Positions 27,052 to 35,715 of a stretch of DNA of 64,000 nt are shown here, piece by piece. The position numbers and the translations under genes were made by a program. Location of the stretch: positions 211,165 through 275,164 of the forward strand of contig CAWJIH010000006.1 of the NCBI GenBank assembly GCA_963842975.1. The letters run 5' to 3'. This DNA comes from JACJWR01 sp963842975. Lineage in GTDB: Bacteria > Actinomycetota > Actinomycetes > S36-B12 > UBA10799. The notes under the pieces are model-generated. The model saw only the letters and a list, made by a program, of their open reading frames with translations, was not told where the DNA came from and ran no database searches. The number at the start of each line of letters is the position of its first letter. The first letter of the stretch is position 1.

Positions 27052-27985
27052 ATGAGACTGGTTTTTGCCGGCACCCCAACTGCAGCCGTGCCGTCGCTGC
27101 GTGCCCTGGTGGAATCCCGCCACGACGTGGTGGCCGTGGTGACCCGGCCGGACTCCCGACGGGGCCGTGGCCGGGCTTTGGCCCGATCCGAGGTGGGCCA
27201 GGCCGCGGACGAACTCGGCCTCACGGTGCTCACGCCTAGACACCCCCGCGACCCCGAATTCCAAGCCGAACTGCGCGAATTGGCGCCGGATGCGGTGCCG
27301 ATCGTCGCCTACGGTGCGCTGGTGCCCCAGCCAGTTTTGGACATCCCCGCTTCACGGCTGGATTAACCTGCACTTTTCGCTGCTCCCGGCTTGGCGGGGC
27401 GCAGCGCCGGTGCAGCACGCGGTCTTAGCCGGAGACGAAGTCACCGGCGCCACCACTTTCCGCCTCGATTCGGGGATGGACACCGGTGACGTCTTCGGCG
27501 TTGTGACTGAAGCCATTCGTCCCCGCGACACTTCTGGCGACGTGCTGGATCGGCTGGCCACTAGCGGTGCCGGGCTGTTAGTCGCCACTCTCGACGGCAT
27601 TGAGACTGGGCAACTCGTTGCCGTGCCGCAAAGCACCGACGACGTCAGCTATGCGCCGAAACTCGCCACCGACGACGCCCGAGTCCAGTGGGGTGATCCC
27701 GCAATGCGGGTGGACCGCCTGATCCGGGCCTGCACCCCCGCCCCGGGGGCGTGGACCAGTTTCCGCGGCGAGCGGGTCAAACTGGGGCCGGTGACGATCT
27801 CAACTGCGGACTCCCATCGTGATTTGGCGCCTGGGCAGCTGGTCGTGAGTCGCGATGATGTGCTCGTCGGGTCGGCCAGCGCACCACTGCGATTAGACAC
27901 CATCCAGCCGCCGGGCAAGCGTGCGATGGCGGCCGCGGACTGGGCCCGCGGGACGCGCCCCGGCGACGGCGAAGGCTTCCTATGA
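27052..27985 (+). CDS. fmt: Methionyl-tRNA formyltransferase (frameshifted in this sequence)
   Basis: About 310 residues if one frame break is repaired, the usual length. The first part (27052-27348) runs MRLVFAGTPTAAVPSLRAL to AYGALVPQPVLDIP. The frame then changes and continues as LHGWINLHFSLLPAWRGAAPVQ, which contains the SLLP formyl-folate motif. The break is at CCCC (27345-27348): with three Cs the reading is DIPLHGWINLH, the expected family sequence. A one-base insertion is therefore certain relative to the ancestor; whether it is a sequencing error or a real mutation cannot be told from here. AGGAGG stands 7 nt before the ATG. The stop overlaps rsmB (ATGA). Confidence 0.9.
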
Positions 27986-29403
27986 ATCCCGGTCCAAGGC
28001 AGCGCAGGTCACATCGGCGTCCACAGCCATCGGCGCACCGACGGCCGTACCCGGATCCGGCTCGCCGAGCCGCCTACGACGTGCTCCACGAGGTTGGCGC
28101 CGGCGACGCCTACGCCAACCTCTACATGCGGTCGCTGTTCGCCGAGCTCGAGTTGGACGGCCGGGATGCCGGATTTGCCACCGAACTCGTCTTCGGGGTG
28201 CTGCGCAACAGATCCACGCTGGACGCGGTTCTGGCGGCCTGTGTGGATCGCCCATTGGCGAAACTCGATCCGCGGATCCTGGACATTCTGCGGCTCGGTG
28301 CGTATCAGTTGCTCTACCTTCGCACTGCAGCGCATGCCGCTGTCGGAAGTTCAGTGGACTTGGCTGCGGACGTGGTCGGGCCGGCACCCAAGGGTCTGGT
28401 CAACGCGGTATTGCGCAAGGTGGCAGCGAAGGACCTTGAAACCTGGTTGGCGCAACTCACCTCGGGCCTGACCCGGGCCAAGGCACTGGCAGTGCGCACC
28501 TCCCATCCGGCGTGGATCGTCTCCTCCCTGCGCGATGCCCTCGGTGGGGATGACGATGCGCTGCGCGAATTGCTGGAGCACAACAACACCCCGCCAGCGG
28601 TCACGCTGGCCGCCCGCCCAGGCCGGATCACGGTCGCGAAACTCAGCTCCCAGGCTGGGGACCGAGTGCGACCCGGGCGGTGGTCGCCCTACGCGCTGGT
28701 GCTCACCGATGGTCGGCCCGGAAGCCTGGCCGCAGTCCGCGCCCAGCATGCCGGGGTGCAGGACGAAGGCAGCCAGGTGATGGCGCTGCTACTGGCAAAT
28801 GCCGACCTCGATGGGCGAGACGAGCGCTGGCTGGACATGTGCGCCGGGCCAGGCGGCAAAGCTGGGCTGCTGGCCGGGTTGGCAGCCGAACGTGGTGCCC
28901 GTCTGTTGGCCTCCGACGTCCACTTGTCGCGCGCCACCTTGGTCGCGAAGACCCTGGCCCAAGCACCCGGGGCTCATGCCGTGGTGCAGGCTGATGGGCG
29001 CAGTGGGCCGTGGGCAGCTGGCACGTTCGACCGGATCCTGCTGGACGCCCCCTGCACAGGTCTGGGGGTGCTTCGCAGGCGGCCAGAGGCCCGCTGGCGG
29101 CGGACCCCGGCCGACGTGTCGGCTTTGACCGACCTGCAGACGGCGCTGCTCGACTCCGCCATCACCGCCCTGCGACCCGGGGGTGTGGTCGCCTACGTCA
29201 CCTGTTCGCCACACATCGCCGAAACCGACCTGATCGTCGACCGTGCCTTGTCCAAGCACAAAGGCGAGATAGTGGAGTCCGACTCGAAGGTTGGGCTTCC
29301 AGAAGATTTGGCCGCCACGCTGGACCCTGGCCTGCGGACTCGGTTGTGGCCGCATCGCCATGACACCGACGGGATGTTCGCCGCAGTGCTGCGCAAGGTG
29401 TAG
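27982..29403 (+). CDS. rsmB: 16S rRNA (cytosine-967-C5)-methyltransferase
   Basis: 473 residues. The N-terminal NusB-like RNA-binding domain (about 30-165) starts after a basic tail and includes DAGFATELVFGVLRNR. The SAM domain has MCAGPGGKAGLLAGLA (motif I), DAPCTGLGVLRRRPEARWRR with the releasing cysteine, and VTCSPH with the catalytic cysteine, replacing the more usual TCS-x-x-P. The fmt-rsmB pair (sun/fmu) is very common. The ATG overlaps the fmt stop. Confidence 0.94.
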   Translation: MNPGPRQRRSHRRPQPSAHRRPYPDPARRAAYDVLHEVGAGDAYANLYMRSLFAELELDGRDAGFATELVFGVLRNRSTLDAVLAACVDRPLAKLDPRILDILRLGAYQLLYLRTAAHAAVGSSVDLAADVVGPAPKGLVNAVLRKVAAKDLETWLAQLTSGLTRAKALAVRTSHPAWIVSSLRDALGGDDDALRELLEHNNTPPAVTLAARPGRITVAKLSSQAGDRVRPGRWSPYALVLTDGRPGSLAAVRAQHAGVQDEGSQVMALLLANADLDGRDERWLDMCAGPGGKAGLLAGLAAERGARLLASDVHLSRATLVAKTLAQAPGAHAVVQADGRSGPWAAGTFDRILLDAPCTGLGVLRRRPEARWRRTPADVSALTDLQTALLDSAITALRPGGVVAYVTCSPHIAETDLIVDRALSKHKGEIVESDSKVGLPEDLAATLDPGLRTRLWPHRHDTDGMFAAVLRKV

Positions 29404-29421
29404 CAGACCCTCGTGCGGGAC

Positions 29422-29427
29422 TAGGCT
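29422..29427 (+). promoter_or_regulatory. Putative -10 element for rpe
   Basis: TAGGCT, 8 nt before the ATG at 29436, with no ribosome-binding site between. It predicts a separate leaderless transcript for rpe and the rib genes. Confidence 0.45.
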
Positions 29428-29435
29428 GTGCTGCC

Positions 29436-30104
29436 ATGGGACTGCAGATTTCACCGAGTATTTTGTCGGCCGACTTCGCCCACCTCGCCGACGAGTGTGC
29501 GGCTCTGTCCGGCCATGCCGACTGGCTACACGTGGATGTGATGGACAACCACTTCGTGCCCAACCTCACCCTCGGCCTGCCGATCGTCGAGTCGCTGCTG
29601 GCAGTGGTGGACACCCCGATCGACTGCCATTTGATGATCGAGGACCCCGACCGATGGGCGCCGGCCTATGCCGAGGCGGGCGCCGGCAGCGTGACCTTCC
29701 ACGTGGAAGCTGCACATGCCCCGGTCCGGTTGGCCCGGGAAATCCGCAGCGCAGGAGCTCGGGCCGGGATGGGCCTGAAACCGGCTACCGGAGTGGAGCA
29801 GTACGCGGACCTGCTCGACGAGATTGACATGCTGCTGCTGATGACCGTTGAACCCGGATTCGGCGGGCAGTCCTTTCTCGACTTGGTGCTGCCCAAGATC
29901 GCACGGGCGCGCCAACTCATCGATGGCCGCGACGTGGACGTCTGGCTGCAGGTCGACGGTGGAGTCGACGCGGACACCATCGTGCGCTGCGCCGAAGCTG
30001 GCGCAGACGTTTTCGTGGCGGGCTCCGCGGTGTATGGCGCAGACGACCCGGCATCCGCTGTCGACAATCTGCGCGCCGCAGCTGAGGCCGCCGTGGCCAC
30101 ATGA
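29436..30104 (+). CDS. rpe: Ribulose-phosphate 3-epimerase
   Basis: 222 residues, a TIM-barrel enzyme that interconverts ribulose 5-phosphate and xylulose 5-phosphate. Motifs: SPSILSADFAHL at the start, HVDVMDNHFVPNLTLG with metal ligands, LMTVEPGFGGQSF, and VDGGVDADTI followed by AGSAVYGADD for phosphate binding. It supplies pentose phosphates, and ribulose 5-phosphate is a riboflavin precursor used by RibBA four genes on. It overlaps ribD by four bases. Confidence 0.96.
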   Translation: MGLQISPSILSADFAHLADECAALSGHADWLHVDVMDNHFVPNLTLGLPIVESLLAVVDTPIDCHLMIEDPDRWAPAYAEAGAGSVTFHVEAAHAPVRLAREIRSAGARAGMGLKPATGVEQYADLLDEIDMLLLMTVEPGFGGQSFLDLVLPKIARARQLIDGRDVDVWLQVDGGVDADTIVRCAEAGADVFVAGSAVYGADDPASAVDNLRAAAEAAVAT

Positions 30105-31114
30105 CGGCACCGCTGTCAGCGGCCGAGGAACGCGCCCTGGATCGGAGTATCGACCTAGCTCGGGGCTCAGGGGTTACGAAGGGGCCAAACCCGGCGGTCG
30201 GCTGCGTGCTACTCGATGCCGCCGGCGAAGTGTTGGCCGAAGGTTGGCACCGCGGCCCGGGCACCGCCCACGCCGAAGTCGACGCCCTTGCCAAGGTCGG
30301 GGATCGTGCGTGGGGTGCCACGGCGGTGGTGTCGATGGAGCCGTGCGCTCATCACGGGCGCACCCCGCCGTGCACCCAGGCCCTGCTGGCTGCCGGGGTT
30401 GCCCGGGTGGTGTTCGGTCAGGCCGATCCGAATCCGCAAGCCGCAGGTGGAGCCGCAGAACTGGTGGCAGCCGGCCTTGAAGTGGTTGGTCCGGCCCGGG
30501 CAGCCGAGGCCCGTGCGGTGAATAGGGCCTGGAATCAGGCAGTGGAGTTGGGTCGGCCGGTGGTGGTGTGGAAAGTGGCCGCCAGCCTCGACGGCCGGAT
30601 CGGCGCGGCCGACGGCAGTTCCAAATGGATCACTTCGCCAGAGTCTCGCGAGCAGGTGCACCAGTTACGCGCGCAAGTCGACGCGGTGCTCACCGGGAGT
30701 GGCACCGCGTTGGCGGATCGTCCCGCCCTCACCGCCCGACCTGGCGGTGTCGCGGTACCGGATCAACCGCTGCGCGCCGTGATGGGCCGCACCGTGTTGC
30801 CGGCAGACCATCCGCTGGCCGACGCCCTGATGCTGGACACCCATGAGCCACAGCAGGCGTTGGCGCGGCTGTGGCAGGCAGACGTGCGCCGTGTCATGCT
30901 CGAGTGCGGCCCGCGGCTCGCGGGGGCCTTCCTCGCGGCCGATCTGGTCGACGAGGTGGTGTGGTTCAGCGCACCGCTGATACTCGGTTCGGACGGACTC
31001 GCAGTCGCCGCAGGCGGCCCGTCGACGTTGTCTGATGCGTTGCGCTGGCAGGTGGTGGCGCTGGCACAGAGCGGTCCGGACGTGCGAATCGACCTGCGTC
31101 GAAAGGAGAACTGA
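30101..31114 (+). CDS. ribD: Bifunctional riboflavin deaminase/reductase
   Basis: 337 residues. The N-terminal deaminase domain (about 10-150) has the zinc motifs HAEVDAL and PCAHHGRTPPC. The C-terminal reductase domain (about 155-335) has VVWKVAASLDGRIGA and ECGPRLAGAFL. It carries out the two middle steps from the GTP-derived pyrimidine to the ribitylamino form. It overlaps rpe (ATGA) and touches ribE (TGATG), so there is no room for an FMN riboswitch between them. Confidence 0.95.
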   Translation: MTAPLSAAEERALDRSIDLARGSGVTKGPNPAVGCVLLDAAGEVLAEGWHRGPGTAHAEVDALAKVGDRAWGATAVVSMEPCAHHGRTPPCTQALLAAGVARVVFGQADPNPQAAGGAAELVAAGLEVVGPARAAEARAVNRAWNQAVELGRPVVVWKVAASLDGRIGAADGSSKWITSPESREQVHQLRAQVDAVLTGSGTALADRPALTARPGGVAVPDQPLRAVMGRTVLPADHPLADALMLDTHEPQQALARLWQADVRRVMLECGPRLAGAFLAADLVDEVVWFSAPLILGSDGLAVAAGGPSTLSDALRWQVVALAQSGPDVRIDLRRKEN

Positions 31115-31707
31115 TGTTCACCGGAATAGTGCTCGATACCGGGCGGGTAGTGGCGGTGGAGGACCTCGCCGACGAGGCCCGTCGGCTGCGCATCGCCAGC
31201 AGCGTGGTCACACCGGGGGCCCGCGCTGGGGAGTCGATCTGCGTCAATGGCGTCTGCTTGACGGTGGTCGATCCGGCCGGGGACGAGTTCGGCGCCGATG
31301 TGATGAAGGAGACCTTGGATCGCTCCTCGCTGGGACGGCTTCACGTGGGGGATCCGGTCAATCTGGAGCCAGCCATGGGCGTCGGCGACCGATTTGGCGG
31401 CCACATCGTGTCCGGCCACGTCGATGCCCAGGCGCGACTCCGCAGCCGCGTCGACAGTGAGCATTGGCGGGTGCTGGAGTTCGAGGCGCCACCGCAGGTG
31501 CGCAAGTACCTTGCGGAGAAGGGTTCGGTGACACTCGACGGGGTGTCGCTGACGGTTGCTGATGTGGGTGCGGACTGGTTCACGGTGTCGCTGATCCCGA
31601 CCACGCTGCGCGAGACGACCCTGGGCGAACGTCAAGTCGGCGACCTAGTCAACCTCGAGGTGGACATGCTGGCCCGGTACGTTGAGCGCATGCTGGAGCA
31701 GCGGTGA
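31114..31707 (+). CDS. ribE: Riboflavin synthase alpha chain
   Basis: 197 residues made of two tandem lumazine-binding barrels. The first starts with the family signature MFTGIV and has GESICVNGVCLTV. The second repeats this as KGSVTLDGVSLTV. The dismutation of two lumazine molecules gives riboflavin. AAAGGAGA is a strong ribosome-binding site upstream. The name ribC is also used for this gene in some species. Confidence 0.95.
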   Translation: MFTGIVLDTGRVVAVEDLADEARRLRIASSVVTPGARAGESICVNGVCLTVVDPAGDEFGADVMKETLDRSSLGRLHVGDPVNLEPAMGVGDRFGGHIVSGHVDAQARLRSRVDSEHWRVLEFEAPPQVRKYLAEKGSVTLDGVSLTVADVGADWFTVSLIPTTLRETTLGERQVGDLVNLEVDMLARYVERMLEQR

Positions 31708-33143
31708 TCCCCTACGACGACCTCTACGGTGAACATCCGCCGCGGCCAACGCGGCGGACCGCCGTTCCCGCCACCCAAACCGGCCAAACCGGCCAAACCG
31801 GCGAAGCCGAGGCGTCCGGCGTGTCGGCTGCCGCTGGCGCCGGCGGCGTCCGGCTCGATCCAGTTCCGGCGGCCATCGACGCAATCGCTGCCGGGCACTG
31901 TGTGGTGGTGGTGGACGATGAGGATCGGGAGAACGAGGGGGACTTGATCGCAGCCGCCCAATTGGCGACCCAAGAGACGTTGGCGTTCATGATCCGGCAC
32001 ACCTCAGGGGTGATCTGCACACCCATGGTGGGCGCCGACCTCGACCGACTGGCGTTGCCGCCGATGACGGCGGTAAACGAGGACGCCAAGGGCACCGCCT
32101 ATGCAGTCAGCGTGGACGCCCGCGATGGGGTGAGCACCGGCATCAGCGCGGCCGACCGGGCCCGGACGGTCCGGGTGCTCGCCGACTCTGCCACCGAGCC
32201 TTGGGAAATCACCCGTCCCGGGCACGTCTTTCCGCTTCGGGCGGTGCCCGGCGGTGTGCTGCGCCGGGCTGGCCACACCGAGGCGGCGGTGGACCTTGCC
32301 CGGATCGCCGGGCTGAACCCGGCCGGGGTGATCGCGGAGTTGGTGAATGACGACGGTGAAATGATGCGCGCGCCGGACTGTCGTGTGTTCGCCGACGCCC
32401 ACGGTCTGGTGATGATCTCGATCGCGGACCTCATCGACTATCTGCGCAGGTCGGAGACCCACGTCCGGCGAATCACCGACGCGCTGCTGCCGCTTCCGGC
32501 GGGGCAGTTCCGCGCGGTTGGTTACGAAAGCCTCATCACCGGCCACGACAGTGTGGCGTTGGTCATGGGCGACCTCGGTGACGGCGAGGACGTCTTGGTG
32601 CGGGTGCATTCGGAGTGCTTGACCGGTGACGTTTTCGGCTCATTGCGTTGTGACTGCGGCCCGCAGCTGCAGGCGGCACTGGAGCAGGTTGCCGGCGAAG
32701 GTCGCGGAGTTGTGTTGTACGTGCGCGGCCACGAAGGTCGCGGGATCGGGTTGATGCACAAGTTGCGCGCCTACAACCTGCAAGACGCCGGGGCGGACAC
32801 TGTCGATGCCAATCTGGAACTCGGCCTTCCCGCGGACGCCCGCGAATACGGCACCGGAGCGCAGATCCTGACCGACCTCGGTGTGCGATCCATGCGCCTG
32901 CTCACCAACAACCCAGACAAACGAGCAGGGTTGAGCGGTTTCGGCCTGACCATCCTTGGCCGGGTGCCGTTGGAAGTCGTGCCCAACCCCCACAACGAGT
33001 TTTATTTGCGCACCAAACAGGCTCGGATGGGCCACCACCTCGACTTCGACGACACGGCATCGGACACCTCGGACGCCGCCGCAGCGGATGCCACCGCCGC
33101 GGACGGTGTTGCGGCAGACACAGATGATGGAGGCCACGCATGA
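31704..33143 (+). CDS. ribBA: 3,4-dihydroxy-2-butanone 4-phosphate synthase / GTP cyclohydrolase II
   Basis: 479 residues, a fusion for the first steps of riboflavin synthesis. The RibB half (about 50-255) has DDEDRENEGDLIAAA and the HTSGVICTP segment. The RibA half has the zinc motif ECLTGDVFGSLRCDCG (about 296-311), RGHEGRGIGLMHKL and NNPDKRAGL. Both ends carry low-complexity sequence: a TGQTGQTG repeat coded by an exact 9-bp tandem repeat near the start, and an Ala/Asp/Thr-rich tail of about 25 residues. The tails look disordered and are unlikely to be catalytic. GTG overlaps ribE, ATGA overlaps ribH. Confidence 0.95.
   Translation: MIPYDDLYGEHPPRPTRRTAVPATQTGQTGQTGEAEASGVSAAAGAGGVRLDPVPAAIDAIAAGHCVVVVDDEDRENEGDLIAAAQLATQETLAFMIRHTSGVICTPMVGADLDRLALPPMTAVNEDAKGTAYAVSVDARDGVSTGISAADRARTVRVLADSATEPWEITRPGHVFPLRAVPGGVLRRAGHTEAAVDLARIAGLNPAGVIAELVNDDGEMMRAPDCRVFADAHGLVMISIADLIDYLRRSETHVRRITDALLPLPAGQFRAVGYESLITGHDSVALVMGDLGDGEDVLVRVHSECLTGDVFGSLRCDCGPQLQAALEQVAGEGRGVVLYVRGHEGRGIGLMHKLRAYNLQDAGADTVDANLELGLPADAREYGTGAQILTDLGVRSMRLLTNNPDKRAGLSGFGLTILGRVPLEVVPNPHNEFYLRTKQARMGHHLDFDDTASDTSDAAAADATAADGVAADTDDGGHA
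31775..31801 (+). repeat. Three exact copies of a 9-bp unit in ribBA
   Basis: The unit CCAAACCGG occurs three times end to end and codes for a TGQ-type tripeptide repeat in the non-catalytic N-terminal extension of RibBA. It is a candidate for in-frame copy-number change. Confidence 0.85.
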
Positions 33144-33613
33144 GTGGAGCAGGAACGCCGGACACTGACTTCTTCGATGTCGATCCTGGGCTATCGGTCG
33201 CGATCGTGGCGGCTCGCTGGCACATGGAGATTCAGGAGTCCTTGGTGGCCAATGCGGAGGCCGAATGCCGACGCCATGGCATCACTGCGGAGGTGCATTG
33301 GGTTCCCGGCACGTTCGAAATCCCGGTGGTGGTGCGCAAACTGGCCATCAGCCACGACGCAGTGATCGCCTTCGGCACCGTGGTGCGCGGCGGCACTCCA
33401 CACTTCGAGTACGTCTGTGATTCGGTGACCAGCGCGCTGACCACCATACCGCTGGACACCGGCACCCCGGTGGGCTTCGGCATCCTCACCTGCGACACGT
33501 TCGAGCAGGCGCGCGACCGTGCCGGTCTGCCCGGATCGGCGGAAAATAAGGGAGTTGAGGCAGCCTCAGCAGCCCTCGCTACCGCGACCCTGATGCGGCG
33601 TCTGACACTCTAG
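33140..33613 (+). CDS. ribH: 6,7-dimethyl-8-ribityllumazine synthase
   Basis: 157 residues; condenses the RibD and RibB products to lumazine, the substrate of RibE. Motifs: AARWHMEIQESL, VPGTFEIPVV, and AFGTVVRGGTPHFEYV with the catalytic His. The ENKGVEAASAAL segment near the end is typical. It ends the rib operon; hisE starts 5 nt later. Members form icosahedral or pentameric shells. Confidence 0.96.
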   Translation: MSGAGTPDTDFFDVDPGLSVAIVAARWHMEIQESLVANAEAECRRHGITAEVHWVPGTFEIPVVVRKLAISHDAVIAFGTVVRGGTPHFEYVCDSVTSALTTIPLDTGTPVGFGILTCDTFEQARDRAGLPGSAENKGVEAASAALATATLMRRLTL

Positions 33614-33618
33614 AACCC

Positions 33619-33882
33619 GTGAAGACTTTCGACGACCTCTACGCCGAGTTGCTCGACCGCGCCGAACGCCGACCTGCTGGGTCATCCACGGTGGCCTTGC
33701 TGGATGGCGGCGTGCACGCGGTGGGCAAGAAAGTCGTGGAGGAGGCCGCCGAAGCGTGGATGGCGGCGGAACATGAAGGCCGGGAACGTACCGCCGAGGA
33801 AATCTCCCAGTTGCTCTATCACGCCCAAGTCCTGATGATCGCCGCCGGCGTCACCCTCGACGAGGTGTACGCCCAGCTCTGA
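33619..33882 (+). CDS. hisE: Phosphoribosyl-ATP pyrophosphatase
   Basis: 87 residues, the normal size of the free HisE. It hydrolyses phosphoribosyl-ATP to the AMP form in histidine synthesis. The MazG-like metal motif is seen in VGKKVVEEAAEAWMAAE and EEISQLLYHAQVLM. The hisE-hisG pair is standard in actinobacteria, where HisI is a separate gene. GTG start, 5 nt after ribH. Confidence 0.95.
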   Translation: MKTFDDLYAELLDRAERRPAGSSTVALLDGGVHAVGKKVVEEAAEAWMAAEHEGRERTAEEISQLLYHAQVLMIAAGVTLDEVYAQL

Positions 33883-33932
33883 CCTCCCGCGGGAGGGCTG
33901 CAAGATCTCACGCACACCGGGCCGGGGCCCGG
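33883..33932 (+). other. Two GC-rich palindromes between hisE and hisG
   Basis: CCTCCCGCGGGAGG (33883-33896) follows the hisE stop directly, and CCGGGCCGGGGCCCGG (33917-33932) lies 34 nt before the hisG ATG. Both are perfect inverted repeats. Neither is followed by a T run. They may form a weak terminator and an attenuator-like hairpin; no histidine-rich leader peptide is visible. Confidence 0.45.
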
Positions 33933-33965
33933 CATCCGGTGATGACACATACGAGAGGAACAACC

Positions 33966-34811
33966 ATGCTTCGGGTCGCAGTGCCTAACAAAGGCGCGCT
34001 ATCGGCACCGGCTAGGCAAATGCTGGTGGAAGCCGGCTATTTGGGTAGCACCAGCCCACGGGAATTGATGGTGCATGACCCAGTCAACGACGTGGAGTTC
34101 TTCTTCCTTCGACCCAAGGACATCGCCACCTACGTGGGCGGTGGCACGTTGGACATTGGGATCACCGGGCAAGACATGCTCATCGAGGCCGGCCGACCCG
34201 CTGAGCAGTTGCTGGAGTTGGGATTCGGCGGATCGACATTCCGGCTGGCGGTACCCCCGGACGGTCCGAGCACGCCGCACGGGTTGTCCGGAACCCGGAT
34301 TGCCACCAGCTATGCCGCACTGCTGGCCGAATGGCTCCGCGACCACCAGCTGGAGGCGACCATCGTGCGACTCGACGGTGCGGTGGAGAACGCGGTTCGG
34401 CTGGGTGTGGCCGACGCGATCGCCGACGTGGTGGACACCGGGACCACACTCCGCCTGGCCGGACTACAGATCATTGGCGAACCGCTGCTGCACAGCCAGG
34501 CGGTCCTCGTCGGATCACCAGAACACTCAGGAGATTCCGCGGTGCAGACTTTCGTGCGCCGGTTGCAGGGCGTCATCGTCGCGCGGACCTACGTGTTGGT
34601 CGACTACGACATTCCCTCGCACTTGGTCGATGAGGCCTGCCACATCACCCCGGGGCTGGAATCGCCGACCGTCTCGCCGCTGCGTGACCAACAGTGGTCG
34701 GCCATCCGGGCAATGGTTCCGCGCGCGGACGTGCACACGGTGATGGACGCGCTATTCACCCTGGGCGGTCGCGGGATTCTGGTGACCGACATCCACGCCT
34801 GCCGGCTGTGA
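33966..34811 (+). CDS. hisG: ATP phosphoribosyltransferase (long form)
   Basis: 281 residues; the first, feedback-controlled step of histidine synthesis. It starts MLRVAVPNKGALSAPA and has DIGITGQDMLIEAG. The PRPP loop region is DAIADVVDTGTTLRLAGL. The C-terminal ACT-like domain (about 205-281) is present, so it is the long, self-regulated form that needs no HisZ. I chose ATG 33966 over the upstream GTG 33939 because GAGAGGA stands correctly before it. It converges with the minus-strand hydrolase. Confidence 0.95.
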   Translation: MLRVAVPNKGALSAPARQMLVEAGYLGSTSPRELMVHDPVNDVEFFFLRPKDIATYVGGGTLDIGITGQDMLIEAGRPAEQLLELGFGGSTFRLAVPPDGPSTPHGLSGTRIATSYAALLAEWLRDHQLEATIVRLDGAVENAVRLGVADAIADVVDTGTTLRLAGLQIIGEPLLHSQAVLVGSPEHSGDSAVQTFVRRLQGVIVARTYVLVDYDIPSHLVDEACHITPGLESPTVSPLRDQQWSAIRAMVPRADVHTVMDALFTLGGRGILVTDIHACRL

Positions 34812-34818
34812 GCGCACC

Positions 34819-35715
34819 TCAGAGCCCGGCTCGGGCGATGACGTCGACAATTGCATCGGCTGTGGCCTGAGGCTGATCGAGCATCAGCAGGTGCGCCGCA
34901 TCTATGGCGTGCACCACAACATCGTCGCCAATGTCCGGTGCCGCGCTGCGATGACGCTGCACCCACGCCGGCTGGCGCACGCGATACAGCCGCGGGCCAC
35001 TTTCGCCCACCAGAATCGTCACCGGTATCTGCAGCTTGGCTTCCGCGCGTAGTTGCATCAGCGAGGTGGAGACCTTGCCGATCGCATGATCGTCGAGCAT
35101 GGCCCGGCTGATTGTGGCCTTCGAACTCAGCTGTCCGGCCACTTCGGCAGGCAGATCGGCATAGACGCCAGAAAAACTGTTGTGGGTGGTGGCGCCGGCG
35201 ATCACGCCGGCAGCGATGGCTTTCCCCACCGTCGGACGGGCGTAGGGCAATTCCGGGAGCCCGCTGATGACTTTTCGCCAGAGCGGGAGATCATCGTCGG
35301 TGATTCCGGCCGGCAACTGTTCCGGGCTGTCCCCGGCGGCCTCGGACGGTGATTCGTCGGAAGCGGCAGCCGCATAATCCTCGGGCAGGCTCGCATCGAT
35401 CAACACCAGTCCAGCAACGCGGTTGTGGCGCAGTCTGGCGTAGGCCTCAGCAAGCAGCCCGCCGTAGGAGTGACCGACCACGATGAGTGGATTGGGGACA
35501 TTTCCGAGCGATTCGTCGATCTCCGCGGCGTAGGCGGCAAGATCGCCCCCCGGGTGCGTGGGCCGGTGTGGACGATCGAACAGATCCACACACAGCGAAG
35601 GCGGTAAGAGGTCCACCGTGGACCACCAGAGTTCGAACGGCATCGCCAATCCGTTGAGGAAAGCCACCGTGGGCGGCTGCCCCGGTCGGATCACCCGACG
35701 AATGTCGGCGCTCAT
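34819..35715 (-). CDS. Alpha/beta hydrolase
   Basis: 298 residues. The nucleophile elbow is VVGHSYGGLLAEAYARL (about residues 79-95, G-x-S-x-G), and an oxyanion-type NGLAMPFELWW is near the N-terminus. A catalytic His candidate lies close to the end in AIDAAHLLML. A less conserved cap region lies between. There is no signal peptide. The substrate cannot be told; esterase, lipase or haloperoxidase-like activity are all possible. Its start codon directly follows the stop of the DUF998 gene, so the two form a minus-strand pair. Confidence 0.85.
   Translation of the reverse strand: MSADIRRVIRPGQPPTVAFLNGLAMPFELWWSTVDLLPPSLCVDLFDRPHRPTHPGGDLAAYAAEIDESLGNVPNPLIVVGHSYGGLLAEAYARLRHNRVAGLVLIDASLPEDYAAAASDESPSEAAGDSPEQLPAGITDDDLPLWRKVISGLPELPYARPTVGKAIAAGVIAGATTHNSFSGVYADLPAEVAGQLSSKATISRAMLDDHAIGKVSTSLMQLRAEAKLQIPVTILVGESGPRLYRVRQPAWVQRHRSAAPDIGDDVVVHAIDAAHLLMLDQPQATADAIVDVIARAGL

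Noticed and set aside
29404..31114. FMN riboswitch controlling the rib genes
   Set aside because: The genes overlap from rpe to ribH, and the 32 nt before rpe is too short for the element.
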